Source: Deinandra increscens subsp. villosa
Taxonomy: Eukaryota > Streptophyta > Magnoliopsida > Asterales > Asteraceae
Direction of reading: 5' to 3'
DNA length: 64,000 nt
Assembly (NCBI GenBank): GCA_039602395.1
Contig: JBCNJP010000023.1
Location: forward strand, 86,497,324 to 86,561,323
This document shows positions 1 to 11,320 of the stretch, piece by piece. Under the pieces are notes generated by a model. That model was not told where the DNA came from, made no database searches, and saw only the letters and a list, made by a program, of their open reading frames with translations. Position 1 is the stretch's first letter; every line of letters starts with the position of its first letter. Both the position numbers and the translations under genes were made by a program.

Positions 1-1
1 G

Positions 2-1870
2 ACCACCACAGAGCCGAGCTTCCCAGCGGGCTATGGATATGGTTCCGGGATTCCAGTCCAGATCCCTGACCCAGGTAACATGTCCAATTCAATCCCTATT
101 GTTTCTAACCAGGCTGCTCCTTATGATGCAGGTATTCATCCAACTATCGCCAGGGAGCTCCAGAAGTTGAAAGAAATGATATCAAATGTTCCAGGGATCC
201 TGAAACCTATCCCTGAAGTTCCTTTGGAAAGCCACAAGATCTCCAGATTTGCCTGGCCAATATCTCAGGTGGAGATCCCGAAGCGTTTCCAGACTCCAAG
301 CATGAAGCTCTATGATGGAACCACAGATCCTGAAGAACACGTGGCACATTACCGGGAGCGTATGGAGATCAACCCCATTCCAGCAGGAATTAAAGAAGCC
401 TGTCTATGCAAAGGCTTTGGTTCAACCTTAACAGGACCAGCCATGAAATGGCTACTGAGCATTCTTCCTAACACTATTACATCATTTTCTCACTTGGTTA
501 ACTTGTTTAACAATCAATTTTCTTGCAGCAGGACCTTTGAGAAGCTCACAGGCGACCTATACCGAATAATTCAGAAGCCGGATGAGCCTCTCAGGGATTA
601 CATTGCCAGATTTGGACGAGAATCTCTCGAGATTCCTAATCTAGATATGGCAGCAGCCGTGGAAGCCTTCAAAATGGGGCTCTCCAAAGATTCACGTTTT
701 TATGATGACCTTGTCATGGCTCCTTGCAGGAACCTTGACGAAGTACGCAGTAGAGCCTTGAGATTTATCCGTTTGGAAGATGACAAAAGGATCCACCAAA
801 GATTGGAGGTTCCTAAATATGACCCTAACAGCAAGAAGGCGGAATCCCCCGGGAAGCCATACAGATCTCGTCCATACTCCAAACCGGAAAATCACAAAGT
901 CAATGCCATCGACCAAGACGATGATGAAGAAGAGTATCCTAAGGTATCTGAATACTGTTTTTCCGTTGACATTGGTGGTTTGATGTGTGCTATGCAGGAT
1001 CTAGGTGAAAAAGCGAGATGGCCCAGGAAGGATACCAAGCAAGGATCCTGGAAAGACAAGACCAAATGGTGTGCCTTCCATGAAGATTTCGGCCACCTAA
1101 CAGATGAATGTATAGCACTCCGAAAGGAAATCAGCTATCTACTCAGCAAGGGGCATCTTAAAGAATTAATTGGCAGAAAGAAGATAAAGACTCAGGAAGC
1201 CGATAAGGTGCCCCAGAGGGCAGCTTCTCCACCCCATGATGCCCAGATAATCAACTTCATCTCAGGAGGCTCAGACATCTGCGACACTTCATATTCCTCA
1301 GCCAAGAAACATGCTAAGGAATCCAAATCTGAACAGGGTGACAAGCCTGTCCGGACCTCCACCCTAACTCAGGACAAGCTTATATCCTTTGATGAGAGTG
1401 ACCGTTCTCATGTTCAGGATTCTCATCATGATAGTCTTGTGGTTACTTTATATATTGCTAACCATTTTGTTCGCAGGATCCTGATTGATAATGGAAGCTC
1501 AGTAAATATAATCCGTCTTGATGTATTAAAAAAGATGGGGATCCCGGAAACTGAAATAGTTGCAAGATCCTCAGTTTTAGTTGGCTTCAGCGGTGAAACT
1601 AAAAGCACCGTTGGGGATATCAGGCTGCCGGTATATATAGAAGGGGTAAACTCTATGCAAAAATTCTGTGTTATAGATTCTCTCTCTTGTTGTAATATTA
1701 TTCTTGGCAGGCCATGGATTCACGAGATGAAGGCGGTCCCTTCAACTTATCATCAATGTATCAAGCTTCCTACACCCTGGGGAGTTGTGAGAATTGAAAG
1801 CGACCAGCAGGAAGCTAAGAACTGTTATTCAACTTCGATGAAGAACACCGCTAAGGTGACGAAGGGATAG
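2..1870 (+). CDS. gag-pro: Element 1 gag-protease (5' partial)
   Basis: The frame is open from base 2, so the methionine at 80 is internal. Residues before it (TTEPSFPAGYGYG) align with the middle of the 902-aa gag-pro of element 2 (20385-23093). It contains the retrotransposon capsid region (around 430-700), a basic and acidic linker, and a zinc-knuckle-like CxFH...GH...C motif near 1068-1110 (KWCAFHEDFGHLTDEC). The aspartic protease follows, with its active site written DNGSSVN near 1485, the usual Tat variant of D-S/T-G. The product would form the capsid and cleave the polyprotein. The frame ends at TAG 1868-1870, a probable leaky stop. No internal stop is seen in the visible part. Confidence 0.9.
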   Translation, partial: TTTEPSFPAGYGYGSGIPVQIPDPGNMSNSIPIVSNQAAPYDAGIHPTIARELQKLKEMISNVPGILKPIPEVPLESHKISRFAWPISQVEIPKRFQTPSMKLYDGTTDPEEHVAHYRERMEINPIPAGIKEACLCKGFGSTLTGPAMKWLLSILPNTITSFSHLVNLFNNQFSCSRTFEKLTGDLYRIIQKPDEPLRDYIARFGRESLEIPNLDMAAAVEAFKMGLSKDSRFYDDLVMAPCRNLDEVRSRALRFIRLEDDKRIHQRLEVPKYDPNSKKAESPGKPYRSRPYSKPENHKVNAIDQDDDEEEYPKVSEYCFSVDIGGLMCAMQDLGEKARWPRKDTKQGSWKDKTKWCAFHEDFGHLTDECIALRKEISYLLSKGHLKELIGRKKIKTQEADKVPQRAASPPHDAQIINFISGGSDICDTSYSSAKKHAKESKSEQGDKPVRTSTLTQDKLISFDESDRSHVQDSHHDSLVVTLYIANHFVRRILIDNGSSVNIIRLDVLKKMGIPETEIVARSSVLVGFSGETKSTVGDIRLPVYIEGVNSMQKFCVIDSLSCCNIILGRPWIHEMKAVPSTYHQCIKLPTPWGVVRIESDQQEAKNCYSTSMKNTAKVTKG

Positions 1871-1876
1871 CAATTA
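1868..1876 (+). promoter_or_regulatory. Putative read-through stop, gag-pro/pol boundary of element 1
   Basis: The bases are TAG CAA TTA, and the pol frame continues in the same phase right after it. UAG-CAA-UUA fits the CAR-YYA leaky-stop context of tobamoviruses. Element 2 has the identical nine bases at 20379-20387 although its flanks differ. Read-through here is inferred, not shown. Confidence 0.65.
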
Positions 1877-4589
1877 CAGAAAAAGGCACCTGAATTGCAG
1901 GAGGACAGGGAGCTGGAAGTCAAAGAAGTGCCTCTAGACCCTGAGAATCCCGAAGTCCAGGTGCTCATGGGAACAAGCATCCCAACAAATGTTGAGCAGG
2001 AATTATTCCAGCTTCTCAAAGCCAGGACCTCAACTTTCGCCTGGAAGCATGAAGATATGACAGGTATCCCTAAACATGTAATTACTCATAAACTTGGTTT
2101 AGATCCTTCTTTCAGGCCTATACAGCAAAAAAGGAGAAAATTTGCTCCAAAGAAGAATATAATCATCCAGGAGGAAGTCGACAAACTTCTCAAAACAAAG
2201 ATGATCAGAGAAGTCAAGTACCCTAGATGGCTGGCAAACGTGGTGGTGGTCTAGAAGAAGAACGGAAAGTGGAGAGTTTGTGTCGACTACACAGACTTGA
2301 ACAAAGCCTGTCCTAAGGATCCGTTTCCACTTCCTCATATTGATGCTATGGTGGATGCCATGGCTTGGTCACGAGATGCTCACTTTTATGGATGCCTCGG
2401 CAGGATTCCAATAAATTCAGATGGAACCATGCGATCAGGAGCATACGACATTTATGACTCCAACAGGTATATATTGTTATACTGCTATGCCCTTTGGTTT
2501 GAGAAATGCAGGTGCCACCTACCAGAGGCTCGTTAATATGATGTTTAAAGAGCAACTGGGGGACACGATGGAAGTCTACATAGATGACATGGTAGTGAAA
2601 TCCAAAAAGGCTGAAGATCATGTCAGGGATCTCCAAACAGCTTTCGATATCATTGATCAGTATAACATGAAGCTCAACCCCTCTAAGTGCCACTTTGGGG
2701 TGCGAGCTGGAAAATTCCTAGGCTACATGGTTACTGAAAGAGGGATAGAAGTAAGTCCAGAGCAGATCAAAGCGATCCTAAATTTGAAGTCCCCATCGAA
2801 TGTTAAAGAAGTACAAAGGTTGATAGGGAGAATCGCAGCGCTCAACAGGTTCATTTCAAGATCCTCAGAAAAAAGTAAGGATTTCTATGATATCCTGAGA
2901 AAAAACAAGAGGTTCAAATGGACTGAGAAGCATGAAGAAGCCCTGAGATGCCTAAAAGACTATCTGTCAGCAGCCCCGTTATTGATGAAACCAGACGATG
3001 GGGAGCCGCTATATTTATATCTCGCTGTTTCCGGAAGCTCAATTAGTGCAGTCCTGGTAAAAAATCATCAAGGTCAGCAGCATCCGGTATATTATGTAAG
3101 TAAAACTCTGCTAGACGCAGAATCCAGGTATTCTCACCTTGAAAAGTTAATTTTATCTCTCATAATGGCTTCCACTAAACTTAGGCATTATTTTGAAACC
3201 CATACTATAATTGTGATGTCTAACTATCCTATCAAGGCAGTTCTCAGGAAGCCGGAAATGTCAGGAAGGATGGCTAAATGGGCAGTCAAACTTAGTGCCT
3301 ACGACATCAAGTATGAACCAAGAACAGCAATCAAATCCCAAGCATTAGCTGACTTTGTGGCGGATTTCAGCAGTGACATTGAACCAGAAGTTGAAAAGGA
3401 AGTCCAGCAACTCGAGAAGCTCAAAGAAGACTGGATCCTCTATACCGACGGCTCCTCAAATGTCAGAGGAACAGGGCTGGGAATCCTGCTAAAATCGCCA
3501 CAGGGGGACATAATACCTTTATCCATATCCAGTGAATTCCAGGCTACCAATAATGAAGCTGAATATGAGGCTTTAATTGCTGGATTGCAGCTGGCTAAGG
3601 ATATGGGAATCCTATCCATACAAGTGTTTGTTGATTCTCTCTTATTAACTAACCAATTTAATGGCTCTTATGCAGTGAGAGGGGAGAATCTGATCAAATA
3701 TCTTGAAATTGTTAAAAAATTGTCTCTATTTTTTGAAAATTTTAATATTTCGCAGGTACCAAGAGAAGATAATGTAGAAGCCGACGCCTTGGCAAACTTG
3801 GCTTCATCACTCAGGATTCCTGAGAATGTCAAAATTCCAATAACTCACATTTTAATGCCAGCGATAGCTCTACAGGAAGCTCAGGCTGTTGACGATAACG
3901 CAGGTGCAAATGTTGAGAATCCTGAAGATGCCCAGGAATCCTGGACATACCCGATCCGGAAATATCTCAAAGATGGGGAGATTCCCAAGGGCGAAAACCC
4001 CAGAGCTTTTCGCACAAAGGTAGTATCCTATACTATAATTGATAATATTCTATATAAAAGATCTCTTGTAGGTGTCTACTTAAGGTGCTTAGAAAAGTCA
4101 GAAGCTCTAGAGGTGCTTGAAGACATCCATAGTGGAGATTGTGGGAACCATACCGGGGGCAGGGCACTGTTCTCTAAGGTTCTCAGGTTCGGATACTATT
4201 GGCCAACCATGAAGAAGGATGCCGCGAGCTTCTCACAAAAATGCGATGCTTGTCAAAGGCATGGCAATATCCTCCACCAACCTGCTGAGCATCTGCATCC
4301 TATAGTATCCCCATGGCCATTCATGAAATGAGGCATGGATATTGTGGGTAAGCTGCCAAAGGCTCCCGGAGGAAAAGTGTTTATGCTTGCCATGACGGAT
4401 TACTTCTCCAAGTGGATTGAAGCAGAAGCCTATGTTCAAGTAAGAGAAAAGGAAGTGATATCCTTCATCAAAAGAAACATCCTCACTAGATTTGGGATTC
4501 CGGCAGAGATCATATGCGATAATGGCTCCCAGTTTATAGGCAAGAGAACAACAAGCTTTTGTGAAAGCTGGGGCATCAAGATGATCACT
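1871..4589 (+). pseudogene. pol: Element 1 pol, N-terminal part (RT, RNase H, integrase core), broken
   Basis: Matches the intact pol of element 2. The first block (1871-2254) is the lead-in and start of RT. TAG at 2252-2254 replaces the Gln of VVVQKKNGKW. A one-base shift near 2365 and a TAA near 2412 (Gln in FQQIQ) break the RT palm. The frame then runs openly from 2421 to 4331 with the YIDD catalytic motif (~2577), the degenerate gypsy RNase H, the second RNase H (YTDGSS near 3442, NNEAEYEAL near 3550) and the integrase HHCC finger (near 4128-4260). TGA at 4329-4331 replaces the Trp of MKWGMD. The integrase core continues with CDNGSQF (~4520) and is cut at 4589 by the inserted element; about 60 residues, including the catalytic Glu, are missing between here and 9757. 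Confidence 0.9.
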
Positions 4590-6112
4590 TGTCACACCCC
4601 CAAAATTCCCACGCGCGGTTACGCGCCACAGGGAGCGTGACAAACCAGGATCGCAGTCCATTAGTTACACCAAACGACCAATAATTAATAAAAATGTTTC
4701 ATATTTCATTAAAATATAAATTCAGAGTGTTACAATTGCGGAAGCGTAAATACAATTAAATTGTTTTATGTAAAAACATCGTCACCCAAGGTGACGTGGC
4801 TTATTCAAAATCACTAAAAGGATTTCAAAGTCTCATGCATGCGTACTCGTGATACCCGAACATCCGCAACCTGAGAAATAACATGCTAAAAAGTGTCAAC
4901 ACAAAGGTTGGTGAGTTCACAGGTTTATCAATTCATAACCAGTTCCAGTTTAATGTAAATCGACTGTTCAACAACAGTCTCGGTTCAGTGTAAAACAACT
5001 GTTCATCGATAGTTCAAGTTCAGTTCAAGGTTGACTGTTCAACAACAGTTCAAGTTCAGTTTAAAATTCCAGATAATATATCAATAGCTAGCTAGGCTAT
5101 TTTCAAGAAATCAGTGCACGTTTGACTAGATAAACTAGCTATCCAGTTACTGAAGCTCGACAGTTCAATTGTGCCTCGTTAAGACTAAGAAGTATATAAC
5201 ACCCGTTCGATATCCAATCGAGTCAGCGCGAATGACCCGGGTGGGGCTTGTCAGGCCCAGTAGATCTACTAAATAAGTTCCCGCTGATGTCACATTGACA
5301 GTAACTCTAAAAGTGAGGACTTTTCAATAAGTGTGCCACTATCATTCAGGTGATATAATTATCTAACAGTTCAAGTGTTTGCATGTTAATCTCCCCCAAA
5401 AGGATTGAAATAGGTAAAAAGGGGCCGTGAAACTCACCTTTGGGTGCACATCAAATTCCAGATGAATAACAACAGCAAGTAGCACATAGCAGTCTTGTAT
5501 CTACCAAACACCTAACGAGCATATACGTATATAAGTGTGTGTTCAATTGAAAACGACTAAGTCTAAACCAATGATGTAAAACGAATGACGTCGACTAGGA
5601 TATGACAAAGGTTGTGAAATCCGGAGCGAGTCTAGGATGGCACGTTGCCAAATCCGAGAGATTATCAAATAACGAGAAAAGTATAATATTTACCAATATT
5701 ATACATTTACAAAATCAGGAAATCAAAGTATATATATATAGATATAGTTATATATAAATATATATATGTACCGAAATGCACAACTGCGTCAATAAAGAAT
5801 TTACAAAACAAATAACGTTTCTTCATATCGTTTATACAAAATATCCCTGAGTTTTAAATAATTAAGTACTTATATCTACATATTTATTTTTGTAAAATAT
5901 ATAATATTTACATACGAGAGTCCATACTGAATAATTAAATACATTTTCATAGTTATTCAAAGCTATATTTTTATCAAATCAATTAGAAAAATCCAATTAA
6001 CAAACCTTTTACGCAGTTTACGGGTTTTAGTATTCCTAGAAAACCATCTTATACAAGTTCTTAATTCAACCAGTGCCCAAAATCGAAATATAAAATAAAA
6101 CAGAAAACACAG

Positions 6113-6183
6113 AGGTGACCTAGGGTCGAACCTACAACCTCTAGATTGAATACCCAACGACCTAACCACTGGGACAAATCCCT
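6113..6183 (-). other. tRNA-like module 1 in LTR copy 1
   Basis: On the minus strand, TGTCCCAGTGGTTAGG resembles a Pol III A box and GGTTCGACCCT is a B box, at a tRNA-like distance. The region does not fold as a full tRNA that I can recognise, so it is called a tRNA-derived module, not a tRNA gene. Confidence 0.6.
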
Positions 6184-6267
6184 GATGTGGTTACCTGTTC
6201 AAACGGAAAGATTTTATTTAATAATAGTGGTCAGGACCAGACTGTTATAGAAAAACAGAAAAAAAAG

Positions 6268-6345
6268 CTGAGGCCGGGACTCGAACCCGCGACCTCGAGA
6301 ACATTATACGCAAGCCTCAACCACTGTGACAACCCCTGATGTTGT
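6268..6345 (-). other. tRNA-like module 2 in LTR copy 1
   Basis: Minus strand: TGTCACAGTGG (A-box-like) then GGTTCGAGTCC (consensus B box). It lies about 90 bp from module 1, separated by an AT-rich stretch with an A-rich run, like a dimeric SINE. Confidence 0.65.
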
Positions 6346-7682
6346 GAATGAAACGGATTACAAATCTTTTATTCCAACCCGGCCCGCCACCTTCTTCTTC
6401 ACCCAAAACCTAAACCCGCCGGAAATAAATTCCGATCGCCGGAAAGTCGCGAAATCGTGAAACGAGAAACAGAAAACCCACGATTAACATGTCAAAAGGT
6501 TTACCTCGAATCGAAGATGAATCGAGATGATTTCGATGCCGAAAACGAAACCGAATCTCAACCGCGAACTCCAAGCACGCTTACGATTCTCACTTCTGTC
6601 ACCTCCCGGTTGCTCGTCGGAGATTCTTGAATCACAGTGATGTAATGGTTGGTGGTCGAATGGTGGTGGATCGATCCCGATCGCGGTGGCCGGAATCTCC
6701 TTATTCAGTGGTGGCTTACGAGAGCAACATGGAAAAGATTTGTGTGTGTTATGTGTTTAGTGGGGAAATAAGTGATCGATGATACCAAGTTAGGACAACC
6801 GACGGGGTTTAATCATGAATTGAATTGGAGCGGGGGTTACCGGAGGCGTACCGTCGCCGTGCGACGGTTACAGTTCTTTGTATCGTTCTTCGAATCAAGT
6901 TTGGGAGGTTGACACATCTAGTCCCTCTCCTACTTTCACATAAGGTGTTGGAGTTTAGATAATAACGACTCCGACCCTTCCAGGTTTTATATAATACAAG
7001 AAGTTTAGAGATTTGCAGAACCAGTCCCTCGAAGTTCAAAGTGTGCTAACGGACCCTAACGGGGTTAACGGATAAGGACTTTAACGATGAATAACATGTG
7101 TGACCACAATATACTTAATGTGTAACATTTATAAGATGTAAACCTTGGTTCGCCACATAAAATTTTCATAATAACACCACAAATATATATATTTTAAGTT
7201 CGCACAAAATTATAGGTTTAATTCTATACTTATGTTTAAAACTCACATAAAATGATGACCATGAATTCACAATTGTATGTGTCAACTCACATAAAATTTT
7301 GGAAGATGACACATATAGCTATGTGACACTTCGTCACATAAAATCATAGATAATACATGTGAATTTATATATATAAGTGTATTACATAAAATCATATATA
7401 AGTTCAATTGTCACATAAAATGACAAAACGTTCACATAAAATCATAGAATACGATTACATAAAATCATAGAATATAGTTGTTCAAGTTAACATACCGACA
7501 TATAGACTCAAGTGTATGCTCGTAGTGATGGTTACACAAACCCTAACTGTTATGGTCAACACAGGTCAAACACATAAATGTTCACACAAATTTATTACAG
7601 TTAAAATAAATGTTCTCACGAAATTTATATCAGTTTAAGTTTATTTAAATTGGAAAAAGACCTGAAAAGACGGATTGTCACA

Positions 7683-7928
7683 GTATCCCCTTGTTGAAGA
7701 ATTTTCGTCCCGAAAATTGAATATACGTGGTTAACAGTTGGTCACAAAAGAAAGGAAAAAATAAAAAATAAAAAATTTCTCAGTCGTCACATCATCCCCT
7801 TGTTGAAAGAATTTCGTCCCGAAATTTAAGTCGGTAAAAAAAAAACGATTCAAGAATCGAATTGACGGCAACGTATCGGAAGAATCCCGGTTTCCTACTC
7901 CAGAAGGTGTGATGGATGTTATGATCAA
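7683..7928 (-). pseudogene. Polyprotein C-terminal tail remnants upstream of LTR copy 1
   Basis: On the minus strand, AATTTCGGGACGAAATTC encodes NFGTKF, the kind of C-terminal tail seen in many plant gypsy polyproteins just before the 3' LTR. The tail occurs twice, at ~7798-7829 and again, mutated, at ~7687-7720. The first abuts a short AT-rich stretch and the second abuts the LTR. The rest of the polyprotein is not recognisable. Confidence 0.5.
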
Positions 7929-9756
7929 GAATGTGTACCCGATGTTGAGGAGATGTCCAATGTTTAGAGGTTTTCGAAATGAATTCGAATCAAAAGTTTA
8001 GAAAATGATTTTCTTATCAGGCGTTCTCTTACAAGAAGAGTTGACCAAATGTAATACATGAATCATGTTGCGTGACTAGGCCGAACAGAGTAACACAAGA
8101 ACCTAAGTATCTAAATTAAAATTTTGATACGAAGAGGAATCATACTACGTCCGAGTAGTCTCCAGCTATTGTACCCAATGCTAGGAGTGAGGTTTCCATT
8201 TCACGTCTCGTTTACGCGCAAGGTATTCACATTCACCAATAACCCAAGTGGATAGGAGGGAAGGGGAATTTGAGTACGAGAAAATTGTGTGTGCAACAAG
8301 TCACTCAGTATTTATCTAAAATACCCGTTGTCTAGCAAAAACGTAAAAGTCTAAATTTGCCTAGCAATTAGCAAATAGCATAGAATTACACAAGACGGAT
8401 CAAGTTAACGTGAGAAAACTGGATGATCTAGTACTTTATGGTGTTATGATTGATTAAGTTCCCATAATTCACAATAACATTCATAATCACTTTTCATGCA
8501 ATAACGGTTCAGATAGCATACAAGTTTCTACAAAGGTTTTCTTTAATGATTGACATGATCAACGCATACTATCACGCAATCTATCATGAGGGTCTTATAA
8601 TACACGCATACAATTGTCCTAACACCTTATATACTAGCATACAATCTTGGCATGGCATATCTTCAGCACATATTTTCACAAACCAACCCAACACAACCCA
8701 TACGGTGCAAAGTTGATGGGGCAACTTCACACAGTCTTGTCATTCCCACCGAGGTAGGAGACTTAGGACCTTGTATGGTGTATGGTTTTCATACCCAATC
8801 AAGTGAATACATTCACAACATGTCATTTTATGGTTTCTAACACGTTTTATACACATAACTAATCATGCAATTCTACCCAATTTATGTTTAAACCAGCACT
8901 TCAATGGTTAATCAATTTATATATCCTAAACATAGGATTAGATTCTCAAATTTTAGCATGCATAAACACACATATTTTTTTTAAACATTTCTTATGAAAG
9001 ATCATAATCAAACAAACTATTTATCAGGGTTACATGGTTCAACACTTGCTATCATGCTAAAATATAACTGGTAACACACTGATTTTGTGACAAAAGGACT
9101 AAGGTCCAAATAGAAATCCAATCAAGAGCCCATTGCCATCTAAAGGGTAACACGTAACGGTTTGTTTTAGAAAATAATTACTCAATTCTGTTAAGAATTA
9201 TTCAAGAAATATCATATACAATTATGTTCAAATTCAAGTTAGAGTGCAGTATCATGCAACATATCATCATGCAGATTACCTCCCTAAAGAATCCAAAAAT
9301 ATCAGGGCGAAAGTTCAACAAAGCAAAAGTGTAAACTATAAGGTACCGAATATCGAAAGGTGCTCATCAAGCATTAGGATAGAAAATTTAGGATGAAGAG
9401 CGCCAACGGCTTAGTTCGTGAATTCGAGTAAGCGATGGGATAGCAAGCTTATGATAGTCGCAAATACACATTCCAAGAATGACATGTCAATTTACACTGG
9501 AACTGGTGAAGATACCAGTAGGGAGGATGTAAATGACGTAATAGACAATACAAAATTCACAAAGAAATATCTAGCATGCTTGACATGATTTGGCAAGGAA
9601 TTCGTGCAAATGGATATCGAGATGAGTGTGTTAACGTGTATACAATCGAATAGAGTAAACGTCTCGTTAAAGCAATCTTCATTGTTTAAACTCACCAGTG
9701 TGCCCAATCTCTTTGGTGTTCTTATGTTTTATTTGTCATGCTTCCTTAAAGCAATC
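7929..9756. other. Unrecognised AT-rich interior of the inserted gypsy piece
   Basis: No ORF above background and no domain was seen on either strand. A 14-bp word (ttaaagcaatcttc) is repeated at ~9666 and ~9746, just before the right junction. This is probably decayed 3' non-coding DNA of the inserted element. Confidence 0.4.
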
Positions 9757-10168
9757 TTCGTTAGTGTTTGGGGCAGAAGCTGTGATCCCTACAGAAATGG
9801 TACTCCCGACAGCCAGAATCAACTGCCAGGATCCTGAAACCAATAGCCAGAATCTCCTTCAGGATCTCGAAACAATTGAGGAGCTCAGAGATATGGCCAA
9901 AATCCGGATGGCTTCTTATCAACAGCGAATAGCGAAATCTTATAACAAAAACACCAGGCTAAGAAGATTTCAGGTAGGTGACTTGGTCTTGAGGAAAGCT
10001 TTTCAGAATACCACCAATCCTGCTGACGGGAAGTTAGCACCCAAATGGGAAGGCCCTTACCTTATAGATTCTGAAGAGGGTAAGGGGGCATACCGTTTTG
10101 TGAATATGGAAGGAGAACCTCTGCCAAGAGCTTGGAATGCCATACACCTCAAAGCTTATTTTATGTGA
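9757..10168 (+). pseudogene. pol: Element 1 pol, integrase C-terminus
   Basis: The frame resumes at SLVFGAEAV and continues to NAIHLKAYFM followed by a stop at 10166-10168. It matches the last ~135 residues of element 2 pol, including RRFQVGDLVLRKAF and LAPKWEGPYL, the DNA-binding C-terminal domain typical of plant gypsy integrases. It is separated from the rest of pol by the insertion at 4590-9756. Confidence 0.9.
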
Positions 10169-11320
10169 GAATCCCGTTGAGAATCTGAGACAGAATCCCA
10201 AGGATCCTCAATGTATAAATCCAAGGTACGTATACTAATCCTATTTCAATTAATTCTTATTATTTTTGTGATAAGATACTGACTTAAGCATCAGAGTGGT
10301 GTTAGCTAGGCTAACACCCACCCCTCACCAAGCGTTGAGTGTTTTGCAGATTTTGAGAATCATAGAGAATTTTGGGTGTATCCCCAGTTAGAGGTTGGCC
10401 ACCTCTCCTACGTTTAAGGTGTCCCGCATACCTTCTAAGGTTTGAGAGGCTGACTCCTCTCCTAAGATTGGGTAATCGCCAGTAGCGCACGACCCTCGCC
10501 AGTAGCGCACGTTGTCCCCCGGTACGCTAAAGGTGGCCGGACCAGTCCACTCCAGGGGTGGCTGACAATCTTGTCACTGGAGGCTGCTGGGCGGATTCTC
10601 AAGGTTTATAACACTGACGTGTTATCTAAGGTTTTGGCATTTTCATGTCACATACGTATGGGCTTGTCCCTAGTTTTGGCTTAGTCCCAAGAATCCCGGG
10701 TTTATCCCCAGTTTATTTTTAACTTGTGTATTCTTGGAGATATCGGCTTCGACCGGAGGCCAAGAAGCCTCTCAAAATTGTTTCAGGTTTTCGAAGAAAC
10801 TGTGACGAATGCTGAGAAAGGTGCATTCAGGATTCCCGTAGGAATCCCAAATCAGGTAAAAGAAGATATAGTTATTTGGAATTAAAGAATCGACTAAGGT
10901 ACAATTCCAAGGTCAGTTTTTACTATCTAAGCTAACCTAACATGTTATTCAAATTTCGAATGGTTTTCCAATATACAAGTCATTTTTTAGATGTTTGATA
11001 AGTTTTTATAAACTAATTCTACCAACCAAAAATTTCAATACGAATCACAATTTGAGAAGCCAAAAGATACTGATATCATTAACTACGGAAGATTATGAGC
11101 TTCTCAAGCTTCGTCCTGAAAACCTCAGGATCCCTTCACTTGAGAAGCTCGAAGGTCATAATATTGTTTTTGGGAATCCTGGTTTCGTCTTGTAAACACA
11201 AGATCCCTCCACCAGGATCCCCACCATTGTTGTTTGTTGCTTGTTCATTACAGGAAAAAGGAAATTGTTTCAACCACAAGGACAACCAAAAAAACCACCA
11301 AAAAACATAAAAAAGTGGGC
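10169..11320 (+). other. Element 1 non-coding stretch between pol and the antisense gene
   Basis: No coding potential is seen on either strand. It holds a conserved stem-loop at 10298-10318 and several stretches shared with 15853-17081 of element 2, for example the 'cccacccctcacc' block and 'gcgctcctggcg/gccagtagcgc' words. Pol and the antisense gene converge on it, so it probably carries the 3' ends of both transcripts. Confidence 0.6.
10298..10318 (+). other. Conserved stem-loop downstream of pol (element 1)
   Basis: GGTGTTAGC - TAG - GCTAACACC forms a perfect 9-bp stem with a 3-nt loop, 130 bp after the pol stop. It is preceded by ACTGACTTAAGCATC and followed by CACCCCTCACC. Element 2 has the counterpart at 16930-16950 with a different loop. 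Confidence 0.65.

Larger units (their letters stand above)
4590..7682 (-). repeat. Large LTR (about 3.1 kb), gypsy family A, copy 1
   Basis: Read on the minus strand it begins TGTGACAATCC (7682 downward) and ends GGGGGTGTGACA (at 4590), giving TG...CA borders. The polyprotein-tail remnant sits immediately 5' of it, as expected for a 3' LTR. A second copy lies at 57107-~59940: shared blocks include the 'gggagcgtgacaaaccagga' stretch near the left end, a 'cagataatatatcaatag' block, a 'gaaatcagtgcacgtttgac' block, two tRNA-like modules, and a GC-rich stretch near 6380-6560. The interior is AT-rich with no ORF. At 3 kb it is unusually long. Confidence 0.8.
4590..9756 (-). mobile_element. Minus-strand Ty3/gypsy piece inserted in integrase of element 1
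   Basis: The integrase reading frame of element 1 stops matching after ATGATCACT (ending 4589) and resumes near 9757 (SLVFGAEAV). Between them lie a 3.1 kb LTR (4590-7682), remnants of the polyprotein tail just beyond it, and about 1.8 kb of unrecognised AT-rich DNA. The right border is not a clean element end. About 180 bp of integrase coding is lost, so insertion was accompanied or followed by deletion. No 5' LTR or PBS is visible on the right side. Confidence 0.75.

Noticed and set aside
6268..6345. Possible true tRNA gene
   Set aside because: A and B boxes are present but acceptor and anticodon stems do not pair convincingly, and the same kind of module occurs four times inside LTRs.
7731..7928. 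Independent small gene on the minus strand
   Set aside because: Its readable part is the C-terminal tail of a gypsy polyprotein next to the LTR.
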